Positions 32,058 through 41,484 of a stretch of DNA of 64,000 nucleotides are shown here, in pieces. A program made the translations under genes and the position numbers. The notes beneath the pieces were generated by a model that was not told the origin of the DNA, made no database searches, and was given only the letters and a program-made list of their open reading frames with translations. Position 1 is the first letter of the stretch, and each line of letters starts with the position of its first letter. This stretch comes from JACVRW01 sp963835705 (lineage in GTDB: Bacteria; Actinomycetota; Thermoleophilia; Solirubrobacterales; Thermoleophilaceae), in NCBI GenBank assembly GCA_963835705.1, contig CAWIGR010000015.1, positions 1 through 64,000 of the forward strand. Reading direction: 5' to 3'.

Positions 32058-34208
32058 CTAGGGCCGCGCCTCCGCGGCGGCCACGGCGCCGCGCTCCACG
32101 TCCAGGGTCGGCAGGATCCGCTCGAGCCAGCTCGGGATCCACCAGTTGCGGCTGCCGAGCAGCTGCATCACGGCGGGCACGAGCACCATCCGCACGAGCG
32201 TGGCGTCGAGGAAGATCGCCGAGGCGAGGCCGATTCCGAACAGCTTCAGGAAGACCTCGGGCGAAGCCACGAAGGCGAGGAACACGACGACCATGATTGC
32301 TGCCGCCGCTGTGATAACGCGCGCGGTCTTGGCCAGGCCGTCGGCGACCGCACGGCGCGTGTCCCCGTGCCTCAGGTACTCCTCACGGATTCGGGAGACC
32401 AGGAAGACCTCGTAGTCCATCGAGAGGCCGAACAGGATCGCGAACATCATCACCGGCATGAACGGCGCGATCGGCACCTCGTGATCGATCCCGATCAGCT
32501 CGCCGACCGCGCCACCCTTCGCGACCACCGTCATCACGCCGTAGGCGGCGCCGACTGAGAGCAGGTTCATGATCGAGGCCTTGAGCGAGATCAGGGGTGA
32601 GTGGAAGGCCACGAGCAGGAGCAGGAAGGAGAGGCCCACCACGCCGGCGATGAACAGCGGCATGCGCCCCTCGACGTAATCGCTCTGGTCCTCGAGCGCG
32701 GCGGTCACGCCGCCGACCTCGGCGGTGACGCCGGAGCCGCTGAGCTCCTCGGGCACGATCTCCTCACGCACGCGGTTGACCAGGCTCTCGGTCTCCGCGG
32801 CCTGGGGCGAGGAGGACGGGATCACGTTGACGATCGCCGCGTCGCCCTGCTCGTTGACCTGCGGGTCGGTGACGAATGCCACGCCCTCCTCGCCGCGAAG
32901 CCGCTCAGCGAGGGCCTCCACCTCGGCCTGCCCGGACTGATCCGGCAGGTCTGCGGCGATCACCAGCGGGCCGTTCGTGCCAGGACCGAACCCCTCGGTG
33001 TTCAGGTCGTAGGCCTGGCGGGTCATGGTGTCGGGCGGGTCGTTGCCGGCGTCGGGGAAGCCCAGGCGCATGCCGAGCGCGGGCGCGGCCAGCAGGAGCA
33101 GGATCGCCGTGGCGGCGATCGCGGCGGTCCAGGGCCGCCGCTGTACGGCGTGACTCCAGCGCGCCGCGGGCGACTCGCCGTTCCCCTCCGCCTTGAGCGT
33201 GCGCCCGAGCAACGGGATCCGCAGGCGGTCGACGTTCGGGCCGAGGTACGAGAGCAGCGCCGGCAGCAGCGTGATCGCGGCGAGCATCACCACGAGCACG
33301 GCCAGCGAGGCGGCGATGGCGACGCCGTACATGTAGGGCAGGCCGGTCAGGAGCAGGCCGAGGACGGCGATCACAACGGTGCCTCCGGCGATGACGACGC
33401 TGCGCCCCGCGGTGGTCACGGCCTCGACGACCGCGTCGTGGCGGTCCTTGCCCGCGGCCATGGCCGCCCGGAATCGGGTCAGCACGAGCAGCGCGTAGTC
33501 GATGCCCACCCCGATCCCGATCAGCCCCGACACCGCCGTGGTCCAATCGGGCACGTCGACGACGTTGGCGAGCAGCAGGATCAGGCCTCCCGACGAGATG
33601 CCGAGGCCGACGAGGGCGATCACGAGCGGCAGGCCGGCGGCCACCACCGAGCCGAATGCGATCAGCAGCACGATCGCGGCGCCCAGGAAGCCGAGCCCCT
33701 CCGGGCTGGCCGCCTCCTGGGCGGCGTAGATCGGGTCCCCGCCGAGCTTGATCTCGAGCCCGTCGCCGCTGTTGCGCTCCGCGGCGGCGATCAGCTTCTC
33801 GCCGTCCTCCTTGGGCACGTCCCAGCCGGCGACCGTCAGCGGGAGCGTGGTCGAGCCGATCTGGCCGTTCTCCGAGACCCGGATCGGGGTCTCCTCGGCG
33901 ATGTGGTCGACCTGCTTGGCGTCAGCGAGGAAGGCGTCGATGCGCTCCTGCGCGGCGGGGCTCCTGGCGCCGTCCGGATCCTTCCAGACGACGTAGATCT
34001 CCTGGCCGGAGTAGCCGCCGAAGCGCTCCTCTGTCAGGTCGCTCGCCGCCTTCGACTCCGAGCCCGGCGTGTTGTAGTCGGCGTTGTATTCGCCGGCCAG
34101 GGAGGACCCCACGCCGATGATCACGACCATGGCGGCGATCCATGCCAGCACCATGCGCCCGCGGCGGCGGTACGCGAGGTCGGCGAGGCGGGACAGGGCG
34201 CGAGTCAT
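32058..34208 (-). CDS. MMPL/RND-family exporter
   Basis: The 716-residue protein has the MMPL plan: one N-terminal helix (MVLAWIAAMVVIIGVGSSLA), an extracytoplasmic domain with ERFGGYSGQEIYVVWKDPDG, five helices including GVGIDYALLVLTRFRAAMAA, a second domain, and a second helix bundle with GLSMDYEVFLVSRIREEYL. The GxxxDY motifs in helices 4 and 10 carry the proton-relay Asp-Tyr pairs. Family members export lipids, drugs or siderophores. The ATG at 34208 has GGAGCTTCG upstream and is preferred over an upstream GTG. It is divergent from the RDD gene across a 22-bp palindrome. Confidence 0.92.
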   Translation of the reverse strand: MTRALSRLADLAYRRRGRMVLAWIAAMVVIIGVGSSLAGEYNADYNTPGSESKAASDLTEERFGGYSGQEIYVVWKDPDGARSPAAQERIDAFLADAKQVDHIAEETPIRVSENGQIGSTTLPLTVAGWDVPKEDGEKLIAAAERNSGDGLEIKLGGDPIYAAQEAASPEGLGFLGAAIVLLIAFGSVVAAGLPLVIALVGLGISSGGLILLLANVVDVPDWTTAVSGLIGIGVGIDYALLVLTRFRAAMAAGKDRHDAVVEAVTTAGRSVVIAGGTVVIAVLGLLLTGLPYMYGVAIAASLAVLVVMLAAITLLPALLSYLGPNVDRLRIPLLGRTLKAEGNGESPAARWSHAVQRRPWTAAIAATAILLLLAAPALGMRLGFPDAGNDPPDTMTRQAYDLNTEGFGPGTNGPLVIAADLPDQSGQAEVEALAERLRGEEGVAFVTDPQVNEQGDAAIVNVIPSSSPQAAETESLVNRVREEIVPEELSGSGVTAEVGGVTAALEDQSDYVEGRMPLFIAGVVGLSFLLLLVAFHSPLISLKASIMNLLSVGAAYGVMTVVAKGGAVGELIGIDHEVPIAPFMPVMMFAILFGLSMDYEVFLVSRIREEYLRHGDTRRAVADGLAKTARVITAAAAIMVVVFLAFVASPEVFLKLFGIGLASAIFLDATLVRMVLVPAVMQLLGSRNWWIPSWLERILPTLDVERGAVAAAEARP

Positions 34209-34291
34209 CGTTTCGAAGCTCCTTCGCTGGTCATCGCGGTACACCATGCTTCAGCCGCACGCGCCGCGCCAATGGGGATTCCCGCCCAACC

Positions 34292-34313
34292 GAGGTGCGG
34301 TTAACCGAACCTC
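34292..34313. promoter_or_regulatory. 22-bp palindrome between MMPL and RDD genes
   Basis: GAGGTGCGGTTAACCGAACCTC is a palindrome with a single mismatched pair and a perfect 10-bp core CGGTTAACCG. It lies midway between two divergent starts (34208 and 34341) and may be an operator for either or both. Confidence 0.5.
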
Positions 34314-34340
34314 CGCCGCCCGGCGGGCTACAGTCGCCCC

Positions 34341-35360
34341 ATGAGCGCCGACGGCAGCGGCCGTCCCCCGGCCGTCTCCAGGTCGCGGTCACCGGCCGCG
34401 CGCATGCTCGGCGCAGGTGCCCGCGGGGCCGAGCGCCTCGCCGGCGCGACCGGCGTGGACAAGGCGATCGAGGACGCCACCGAGGAGGCGATCGTCCGCG
34501 CCCTGCGCAGCCCAGCCGTCGAGCGGGCGATCGTGCGGGTGCTGGTACACGAGAACGCGATCGGGCGGGCCCTCGAGCAGGCGTTGACCAGCGACGAGGT
34601 CGTAGAGGCGGTCACGGAGGCGCTGGACAGCGAGGTCGCCGACCGCGTGTGGGAGGAGATTCTCGCGAGCCCGAAGGCGCAGATGCTGGTGGAGCGCGTC
34701 GCCGAGGCGCCGGAGGTGCGGGCCGCGATCGCGCAGCAGGGGATGGGCCTGATCACCGACATCGGGCACCGCCTCACCGCGATCACCGAGACGCTCGACG
34801 ACGCCGCCGAGGAATTCTTCCACCGTCTGTTCAGGCGGCCGGGCCACGAGGCGGAGACCAACCAGGCCGGTCTGGCCACGCGAGCTCTCGCCGGAGTGAT
34901 CGACCTCGCGCTCCTCGGCGTCCTGTTCTCGATCAGCTCCGGGCTGCTGGCGTCCATCATCCCCGCGATCTCCGGCGGTAGCGACGGCCTGTCGATCTGG
35001 GGGGTGCTCACCTTCGGGGTCGTCGGATTCGTCATCGGCGGCACGATCTTCGTCGCGTTCTGGGCCCTCATCGGGCAGACGCCGGGGATGCGCTTCCTCA
35101 GCATCCACCTCGATGCAAGCGGGTCGAGGGAGATCGGTGTGAAGCGCGCGCTCAGGCGCCTCGTCGCGGTGCTCTTGTCACTCCTGCCCCTGGGCCTTGG
35201 CTTCTTCGCCATCCTGCTGCACCCCCAGCGGCGCGGCTGGCACGACAGGATCGCCGGCACCATGGTCCTCTACGACGAGGAGAAGGAGCTGGCGCCCTGG
35301 GCCCAGGCCGAACGGACGTCGGGAGCCGCCGCGCCCTCGTCTCCGAGCCCTCCGGCCTAA
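34341..35360 (+). CDS. RDD-family membrane protein with long cytoplasmic head
   Basis: This 339-residue protein starts with about 170 soluble residues of alpha-helical, Glu/Ala-rich repeats (for example TEEAIVRALRSPAVERAIVR). An RDD domain follows: AGLATRALAGVIDLALLGVL with the Arg and Asp, helices at about 190-235 and 255-275, and GQTPGMRFLSIHLDASGSRE. RDD proteins are membrane proteins of mostly unknown function, some linked to ion exchange. Its stop overlaps the stop of the opposing sugar transporter by four bases (CTAA). Confidence 0.82.
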   Translation: MSADGSGRPPAVSRSRSPAARMLGAGARGAERLAGATGVDKAIEDATEEAIVRALRSPAVERAIVRVLVHENAIGRALEQALTSDEVVEAVTEALDSEVADRVWEEILASPKAQMLVERVAEAPEVRAAIAQQGMGLITDIGHRLTAITETLDDAAEEFFHRLFRRPGHEAETNQAGLATRALAGVIDLALLGVLFSISSGLLASIIPAISGGSDGLSIWGVLTFGVVGFVIGGTIFVAFWALIGQTPGMRFLSIHLDASGSREIGVKRALRRLVAVLLSLLPLGLGFFAILLHPQRRGWHDRIAGTMVLYDEEKELAPWAQAERTSGAAAPSSPSPPA

Positions 35361-36757
35361 CTTCCTGCCGTCGCGGGCTGCCGGCTGGGATCGTCACTCT
35401 TCCGCTGCAGGTCTGCCTCGATCTCCTCGAGGCTGCGGCCCTTCGTCTCGGGCACCACGGCCCTCACGAACACGAACGCCAGCACGCCGATCACGGCATA
35501 GCCGAGGAACACGGGGCCGGCGCCCCACGCGTCGAGCATGACCGGGAAGGTCTGTGACACCAGGAAGTTCGCGCCCCAGTGCAGGCACACGGCGACCCCC
35601 ATCGCGGTGCCGCGCACGCTCAGCGGCAGCACCTCGGGAAGCATCACCCACACCACCGGTCCCCAGGTCGCGGCGAACGAGACGATGAATCCCGCCAGGC
35701 ACAGCAGGGTGATCACCGCGGCGGGGTCGCCCGCGGAGTCCGGCTTGGAGAGCAGCTCCGAGGAAAGCCCGAGGATCGTCAGGCTCGTGACCATGCCGAT
35801 CAATCCGCCCAGCAGCATCGGCTTGCGTCCCACGCGGTCGACGATCCGGATCGCGACTATGGTGGCGGCCACGTTGAGAGCGCCGATCACGAGGTTGGCG
35901 TAGATCGCGGACTCGGGGCCGTATCCGACGCTGGTCAGGGTGGTCGGGGCGTAGTAGATGATCGTGTTGATCCCGATGAGCTGCTGCAGCACGGCGAGCC
36001 CGATCGCGACGACCAGCGCGGGCCGCACCCACTTCTCCTTCAGCAGCTCGAGGCCGCCGCCCTCCTCCCGCTCGTCGACTTCGCGGATCTCCTCGATCTT
36101 GCGCTCCGGCTGGTCCGCCCGGTCTCCGTCGGAGCGGACCTCTTCGAGCACTTCGCGGGCCTCGTCCTGCTCGCCGGTCCGGACGAGGAAGCGCGGGGTC
36201 TCGGGCATGAACGCCATGCCGACCAGAAGGACCAGGGACGGAATCGCGGCCAGTCCCAGCATCAGCCGCCAGTCTCCCGACGACGCCAGGATCGCGTTGA
36301 CGATGAACGCGGCGAGGATGCCCACCACGATCATCAACTGGTTCAGGGATCCGATGGCGCCGCGGATCTTGGTGGGGGCGATCTCGGAGAGGTAGAGCGG
36401 GACCACGAGCGCCGCCGAGCCGACCGCCAGGCCGAGCACGAAGCGCGCGCCGACGAGGGCCCAGGCGCTCGGCGCCGCGGCTGCCGCTACGGCACCGACG
36501 GTGAAGGTGACGGCCGCGATCATGATCAGCCGCCGGCGCCCCAAGCGGTCGGAGAGCCCGCCCGCCGCGGCGGCGCCGACCATGGCGCCGAGCAGGAGAG
36601 CGGCCACGACCGCGCCCTGCATGAACGGCGACAGGCTGAAGTCCTCCGTGATGAAGAGGATCGCCCCGGAGATCACGCCCGTGTCGTAGCCGAACAGCAG
36701 CCCGCCCAGGGCGCCGAAGAAAAAGATCCTCCGGCCGCTCGCCTTGAAGGCCTCCAT
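35357..36757 (-). CDS. Sugar porter family MFS transporter
   Basis: This 466-residue, 12-helix protein has GALGGLLFGYDTGVISGAIL, GGLSDRLGRRRLIM, PLYLSEIAPTKIRGAIGSLN, the hexose-binding QQLIGINTIIYYAPTTL and the closing PETKGRSLEEIEADL. All PROSITE-type sugar porter landmarks are present. It should import hexose or pentose by proton symport through the cytoplasmic membrane. The ATG at 36757 has AGGAGCAGGAG upstream. It is divergent from the sensor kinase, but nothing shows a regulatory link. Confidence 0.93.
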   Translation of the reverse strand: MEAFKASGRRIFFFGALGGLLFGYDTGVISGAILFITEDFSLSPFMQGAVVAALLLGAMVGAAAAGGLSDRLGRRRLIMIAAVTFTVGAVAAAAAPSAWALVGARFVLGLAVGSAALVVPLYLSEIAPTKIRGAIGSLNQLMIVVGILAAFIVNAILASSGDWRLMLGLAAIPSLVLLVGMAFMPETPRFLVRTGEQDEAREVLEEVRSDGDRADQPERKIEEIREVDEREEGGGLELLKEKWVRPALVVAIGLAVLQQLIGINTIIYYAPTTLTSVGYGPESAIYANLVIGALNVAATIVAIRIVDRVGRKPMLLGGLIGMVTSLTILGLSSELLSKPDSAGDPAAVITLLCLAGFIVSFAATWGPVVWVMLPEVLPLSVRGTAMGVAVCLHWGANFLVSQTFPVMLDAWGAGPVFLGYAVIGVLAFVFVRAVVPETKGRSLEEIEADLQRKSDDPSRQPATAGS

Positions 36758-36845
36758 CTCCTGCTCCTTTCTTCGCCCTCGCTAGCGCCCCGGTTCCCGC
36801 GCCCGGAAAGACGAAACGGGATCGGGCGTATCCTCGGCTTGTCCC

Positions 36846-38255
36846 GTGCGGATCCAGATGCGATCACCTTTCGTCGGCGCGCTCGTGGCGCTGCTCTCGG
36901 TGGCGGCGATCACGGGCCTTGTCTACGCACTGCGCGAGGTCATGCCGGCGGCGTCCAGCGGGGTGCTGTACATGCTCGCCGTGCTGCTCGTCTCGAGCCA
37001 GTGGGGGCTGTGGCTGGGCCTCGCCACGTCGGTGGCCGGCGCGCTCGCGTTCAACTTCTCGCACATCCCGCCCACCCATCGCCTGGCGGTGGCCGACCCC
37101 GAGCACGTCGTGGCGCTCGGCGCGTTCCTGGTGGCCGCCGTGGTCGCCAGCACGCTCGCGGATCGCGCCCGCGCACGCGCGAGCGAGGCGGAGCAGCGGC
37201 GCAGGGAAGCCGATCTCACGGCGGAGATGGCTCGCCTGCTGCTGGGGTCCGCCACCACGAGCGAATCTCTCGCGGCGGTGGGCAGGAGGATCGCGGACGC
37301 CTACGGGCTGTCCTTGGTGGAGGTCGACCTGGACTGGCGCGGCAGCGACGACCGGCGCCGGGCGCTCCCCCTCGTGGTGTACGGCGAGCGCGCCGGGACC
37401 ATGCTCATCCCGCGCGACGCGCCGGAGGAGGTGCGAGAGGCGCTGCGGGGGCGGATCGTGCCGGCGCTCGAGGCGCTGGTGGGAGCCACGCGGAGCCGGG
37501 ACACGCTCGAGTCGCAGGTGATCGAGACGAAGGCGCTGCGGCGCAGCGACGTCATGAAGACCACCCTGCTCCGCTCCGTCTCCCACGACCTGCGCTCACC
37601 GATCACCGCGATCAAGGCGGCCGCGGAGGGGCTCTCGGGTGGCGGGATCTCGGACGAGGGCCGGGCCGAGCTGATCTCGGTGGTATCGGGCGAGATCACC
37701 CGGCTCGAGCGGCTCGTGGCCAACCTGCTCGACCTCTCGCGGCTTCAGTCGGGCGCCGCCCAGCCGCGCAGCGACTGGATCTCCGTCGACGAGAGCGTGC
37801 GCGCCGCCCTGGCGGTGGTGGCTGAGCCCGCAGGAGGCCTCGACGTCTCGATCGATCCCGACATCCCTCTGATCAGGGCGGACGCGGCCCAGCTCGAGCG
37901 AGCGCTCGCCAACGTAGCCGACAACGCGGTCCGCCATGCAGGCGCCGGACCGGTCAGCGTCCGGGTTCGCTCAACGGGTCCGCGCGTCCTGATCCGGGTG
38001 AGCGACCGTGGTCCCGGCATCGCGCAGGACGAGCTCGAGCGGATCTTCGAGCCCTTCCACCGCGTGTCCGGGGAGGCCGGTGCCGGCTCGGGCCTCGGCC
38101 TCGCCATCACCCGCGGCTTCGTCGAGGCGAACGGGGGCCGCGTGCGGGCGGAGTCGCAGCCCGGCCGCGGCACCACCTTCACGATCGATCTCCCGGTGCC
38201 GCCGCAGAGCAGGGCGCCAGAGGACGCGCCCGCGCGGGAGGGCAGCACCGCGTGA
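36846..38255 (+). CDS. KdpD-like sensor histidine kinase (DUF4118)
   Basis: The 469-residue kinase has a DUF4118 bundle of about four helices (residues 8-105, including ASSGVLYMLAVLLVSSQWGL), a GAF-like linker, and a dimerisation domain with the phosphorylated His in SVSHDLRSPITAIKAA. The ATPase domain has NVADNAVRH, DRGPGIAQDELERIFEPFHR and GSGLGLAITRGF. It lacks the N-terminal KdpD and USP domains of true KdpD. The start is GTG at 36846, and its stop overlaps the response-regulator start, so the two form one unit. Confidence 0.9.
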   Translation: MRIQMRSPFVGALVALLSVAAITGLVYALREVMPAASSGVLYMLAVLLVSSQWGLWLGLATSVAGALAFNFSHIPPTHRLAVADPEHVVALGAFLVAAVVASTLADRARARASEAEQRRREADLTAEMARLLLGSATTSESLAAVGRRIADAYGLSLVEVDLDWRGSDDRRRALPLVVYGERAGTMLIPRDAPEEVREALRGRIVPALEALVGATRSRDTLESQVIETKALRRSDVMKTTLLRSVSHDLRSPITAIKAAAEGLSGGGISDEGRAELISVVSGEITRLERLVANLLDLSRLQSGAAQPRSDWISVDESVRAALAVVAEPAGGLDVSIDPDIPLIRADAAQLERALANVADNAVRHAGAGPVSVRVRSTGPRVLIRVSDRGPGIAQDELERIFEPFHRVSGEAGAGSGLGLAITRGFVEANGGRVRAESQPGRGTTFTIDLPVPPQSRAPEDAPAREGSTA

Positions 38256-38938
38256 ACGAGCGGCTGCGCGTGCTCGTCTGCGACGACGAGCCTCAGATCC
38301 TGAGGGCGCTGCGGGTGATACTCCGGGAGGCGGGCTTCGAGGTGCTGCCCGCGGCCACCAGGCGCGAGGCGCTCGACACCGCGGCCGTGACGCCGCCGGA
38401 CGCCGCCATCGTCGACCTCGTGCTGCCGGACGGCGACGGGGTCGATCTGTGCCGTTCGCTGCGCGAATGGAGCGAGCTGCCGATCGTCGTGCTCTCCGCC
38501 GTGGGCGACGAGGCCGAGAAGGTCCGTGCCCTGAACGCGGGGGCGGACGACTACGTGACCAAGCCCTTCGGGCCGTCCGAGCTGATCGCCCGGCTGAACG
38601 CGGCGCTGCGGCGGGCCACGCCGCGGGACGACGCCGAGCCGGTCCTCGTCGCGGACGGCCTGCAGCTGGACCTGGTCGCCCACCAGGCCAGCCGGGACGG
38701 CGAGCCGATTCACCTGACGCCGATCGAGTTCGACCTGCTGCGCACCCTGATGCGCAACCGCGGCCGGCTGATGACGCACCGCTCGCTGCTCACCGAGGTC
38801 TGGGGGCCCGCGTACGCCGGCGACACGCAGACGCTGCGGGTGCACGTGGCGAACCTGCGGCGCAAGATCGAGTCGGATCGCGGCGCGCCGAGCTACATCA
38901 CCACCGACCCCGGGGTGGGCTATCGCTTCACGGCCTGA
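38252..38938 (+). CDS. OmpR/KdpE-type response regulator
   Basis: This 228-residue protein has a receiver domain (VLVCDDEPQILRALRVI, phosphorylation Asp in AAIVDLVLPDGDG, VVLSAVG, Lys in DDYVTKPFG). It also has a winged-helix effector domain (LTPIEFDLLRTLMRNRGRLM, RVHVANLRRKIESD, TDPGVGYRF). The GTG at 38252 overlaps the kinase stop. The direct repeats 14-44 bases after its stop are probable binding sites, pointing to the downstream permease unit as the target. Confidence 0.93.
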   Translation: MNERLRVLVCDDEPQILRALRVILREAGFEVLPAATRREALDTAAVTPPDAAIVDLVLPDGDGVDLCRSLREWSELPIVVLSAVGDEAEKVRALNAGADDYVTKPFGPSELIARLNAALRRATPRDDAEPVLVADGLQLDLVAHQASRDGEPIHLTPIEFDLLRTLMRNRGRLMTHRSLLTEVWGPAYAGDTQTLRVHVANLRRKIESDRGAPSYITTDPGVGYRFTA

Positions 38939-38951
38939 GGCAGTGCTTCAC

Positions 38952-38982
38952 GCGATCTTTATGCCTGCACGGGCGATCTTTA
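38952..38982 (+). promoter_or_regulatory. Tandem GCGATCTTTA sites before the permease unit
   Basis: GCGATCTTTA occurs at 38952-38961 and 38973-38982, with 21 bp between their starts (two helical turns), directly followed by TTGACG at about 38990. Tandem direct repeats on one helix face just upstream of a -35 box are the classical arrangement for OmpR-family regulators. Confidence 0.6.
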
Positions 38983-39020
38983 CGGGGCCTTGACGCGTCA
39001 CCGTCGAGACTGGAGCCGGT

Positions 39021-39512
39021 ATGTCTGCCACGAGCGGCATCCAGCGCAACGGCGCGGTTCTCACGCGGCCGCGCGAGGTGGCCGCGGAGCATCCCGCGCT
39101 GGGGACACGGGTCAGGGTGCGGCTGCAACGCCTGAGCCTCGACCGCCGGCTCGCCGCGGGCGAGGCGGCGTGGGCGAGCGCCGAGCTGCGCTGGCGAGCG
39201 GCCCAGCTGATCTCGCCGCGCGAGCGGCGCGGGCTCGCCGAGGAGGTCGACCGCGTGTTGGAGGCCGCCGCTCGGCCACCGCGTCCGCGCGGGGCCGCCG
39301 CGCCGCTCGACCGCTACGGCGTGCTCGCGTGCCGCGGGCTCCTGCGCGAGCTGGCGGACGATCTGCGTCACGCCGAGCCTGTGCAGCCGCGCGGGGTCGC
39401 GCTCATCCGGCAGCTGCTGCGCGACGGCGCGTCGGCGCTCTACGCGCCTGACGCCGAGGGCGCCCTCGACGCGTCGATCCGGCACGCGCTGGCAGCCCTG
39501 CTGCTCGACTGA
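39021..39512 (+). CDS. Hypothetical protein upstream of the permease
   Basis: This 163-residue, Arg/Ala/Leu-rich soluble protein contains ALGTRVRVRLQRLSLDRRLA, AAWASAELRWRAAQLISPRE and DRYGVLACRGLLRELADDLR. It looks all-helical and has no family I can name; similar short proteins occur next to regulators in actinobacteria. It stands between the tandem repeats and the permease, with its stop two bases before the permease TTG, so it is probably co-transcribed with it. Confidence 0.6.
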   Translation: MSATSGIQRNGAVLTRPREVAAEHPALGTRVRVRLQRLSLDRRLAAGEAAWASAELRWRAAQLISPRERRGLAEEVDRVLEAAARPPRPRGAAAPLDRYGVLACRGLLRELADDLRHAEPVQPRGVALIRQLLRDGASALYAPDAEGALDASIRHALAALLLD

Positions 39513-39514
39513 GC

Positions 39515-41398
39515 TTGGCCGAGTACCGCCCAAAGAACGGAGGACTGGAGCGGGTGCTCGGCACGGGGGCCCTGTTCTCCACGGCCTACGGCAACGTCGG
39601 GTCGTCGATCTACTACGCGCTCGGGCTGGTGGCGATCTTCGCCCTCGGCATGACGCCGGTGGTGTTCCTGATCGCCGGCCTCATCTTCGCCTGCACCGCG
39701 GCCACCTACGCCGAGGCCACGACGATGTTCCCGGAGGCGGGGGGCTCGTCGTCCTTCGCGCGCCGTGCCTTCAACGAGTTCTGGTCGTTCTTCGCCGCCT
39801 GGGGCCAGATGCTCACCTACATCATCACGGTCTCCATCTCGGCGTTCTTCGTCCCGCACTACCTCGGGGTGTTCTGGGAGCCGCTCGGCGAGTCGCCCGC
39901 GGACATCGTCGCGGGGATCGTCGTGGTGGTCCTGCTCGCGGCCGTGAACATCGTCGGCGTGAAGGAGTCGGCGGGCGTGAACGTCTTCTTCGCGGTGGCC
40001 GACTTCCTCACCCAGGTGCTGCTCGTGGTGGTGGGCGTGGTCCTGGTGCTCGATCCGGACCTGCTGCTGCGTCAGATCGACCTCGGGACGGCGCCGACCG
40101 TGACGGACTTCCTGATCGCCATCCCGGTCGGGATGGTCGCCTACACCGGCATCGAGACGATCTCGAACATGGCCGAGGAGGCGCGCGACTACGGGCAGAC
40201 GATCCCGCGCGGGATGGGCCTGGTCGTGGTCGCCGTCTTCGTCATCTACGCCTTCCTGCCCGCGGTGGCGCTGTCCGCGATGCCCGTGCGCGACGGCGAG
40301 ACCACGCTCGCGCTGCCGAAGGAGGAGGGCGGCTACGCCGACGACCCGATCCTCGGCGTGGTCGCCAACATCGACCTCGGCCCGCTCCAGGGCGCCGCCG
40401 AGATCTACGTCGGCGTGCTCGCCGCCACGATCCTCTTCATCGCGACCAACGCCGGCATGATCGGCGTCTCGCGACTCACCTACTCGATGGGGCAGTACCG
40501 CCAGCTGCCGGAGCGGCTGCGCGCGCTGCACCCGAAGTTCCGCACGCCGTACGTGGCCATCGCCATCTTCGGGCTGATCGCGTGCGTGACGATCCTCCCG
40601 GGCCAGGCCGAGTTCCTGGGGACGATCTACGCGTTCGGCGCGATGCTCTCGTTCACGATCGCCCACGTGGCGGTGATCGCGCTGCGGATCAACGAGCCCG
40701 AGAGGGAGCGGCCGTTCCGCGGCCCCGGGACGCTCCGCATACGTGGGCGCGAGCTGCCGCTGTTCGCCGTGATCGGCGGCGCCGGCACCGCCGCGTCCTT
40801 CGTGGTCGTCACGGTGCTCAATCGCGAGACGCTCATCGCCGGGACGGTCTGGCTGACGCTCGGCGTGGCGACCTACATCGTCTATCGCCGGCACCAGGGA
40901 CTGCCTCTGACCAAGACGCACAAGATCGTGCTCCCCAAGCCGGCGGTCGAGCACGAGGTGGAGTACGAGTCGATACTCGTGGCCTTCGAGGACGGCCACT
41001 ACTCGCCGGAGGCCGTCTCCACCGCGAGCCGTCTGGCGGCACGACGGCGGCGAGGGATCCACGTGCTCGTCACGATCACGGTGCCGCCCAACGTGCCGAT
41101 CGACGCCGACACCCCCGAGCACGAGACGCGCGCCAACACCATCATCGACTCCGCGCGGGTGCGCGGCGGCCGGCGGGTCACCGGCCACTGGGAGAAGGTG
41201 CGGCCCGGGCAGGGAGGCAGGCGGATCGTGGAGGAGGCCAAGCAGATCCGCGCCCGGGCGATCGTGATGTCGCTCCCGCCGCGCCGGACCGGGGCGTCGC
41301 TGTTCGGGAAGACGCTCGAGACCGTGCTGGCCGAGCGCCCGTGCCGGGTGATTATCGACTCGTCGCGCGGAGTCGAAACTGGAAGGCGCGCGGCGTGA
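39515..41398 (+). CDS. APC-superfamily amino acid permease with universal-stress-like tail
   Basis: The 627-residue protein has the APC start LGTGALFSTAYGNVGSSIYY, then FPEAGGSSSFARRAFNEFWS and about 12 helices. IPVGMVAYTGIETISNMAEE and MGQYRQLPERLRALHPKFRT follow. The last 140 residues (from about 490) are a soluble domain resembling universal stress proteins (EYESILVAFEDGHYSPEAVS, RARAIVMSLPPRRTG). It should import an amino acid or polyamine, with the tail possibly sensing a nucleotide. The TTG start at 39515 follows the previous stop by two bases. Confidence 0.88.
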   Translation: MAEYRPKNGGLERVLGTGALFSTAYGNVGSSIYYALGLVAIFALGMTPVVFLIAGLIFACTAATYAEATTMFPEAGGSSSFARRAFNEFWSFFAAWGQMLTYIITVSISAFFVPHYLGVFWEPLGESPADIVAGIVVVVLLAAVNIVGVKESAGVNVFFAVADFLTQVLLVVVGVVLVLDPDLLLRQIDLGTAPTVTDFLIAIPVGMVAYTGIETISNMAEEARDYGQTIPRGMGLVVVAVFVIYAFLPAVALSAMPVRDGETTLALPKEEGGYADDPILGVVANIDLGPLQGAAEIYVGVLAATILFIATNAGMIGVSRLTYSMGQYRQLPERLRALHPKFRTPYVAIAIFGLIACVTILPGQAEFLGTIYAFGAMLSFTIAHVAVIALRINEPERERPFRGPGTLRIRGRELPLFAVIGGAGTAASFVVVTVLNRETLIAGTVWLTLGVATYIVYRRHQGLPLTKTHKIVLPKPAVEHEVEYESILVAFEDGHYSPEAVSTASRLAARRRRGIHVLVTITVPPNVPIDADTPEHETRANTIIDSARVRGGRRVTGHWEKVRPGQGGRRIVEEAKQIRARAIVMSLPPRRTGASLFGKTLETVLAERPCRVIIDSSRGVETGRRAA

Positions 41399-41484
41399 CG
41401 TAAGCTGTGGGGGCAGTCTCCACCGTCGGGTGTTGCGCTCCCTGCGCCCCGCAGTGGCCGATCTGACCCGGGAGCCACGAGGGG

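Noticed and set aside
35579..37825. A 748-codon plus-strand frame
   Set aside because: Antisense to the sugar porter and then out of frame with the sensor kinase; composition is His/Gln/Asp/Arg shadow sequence.
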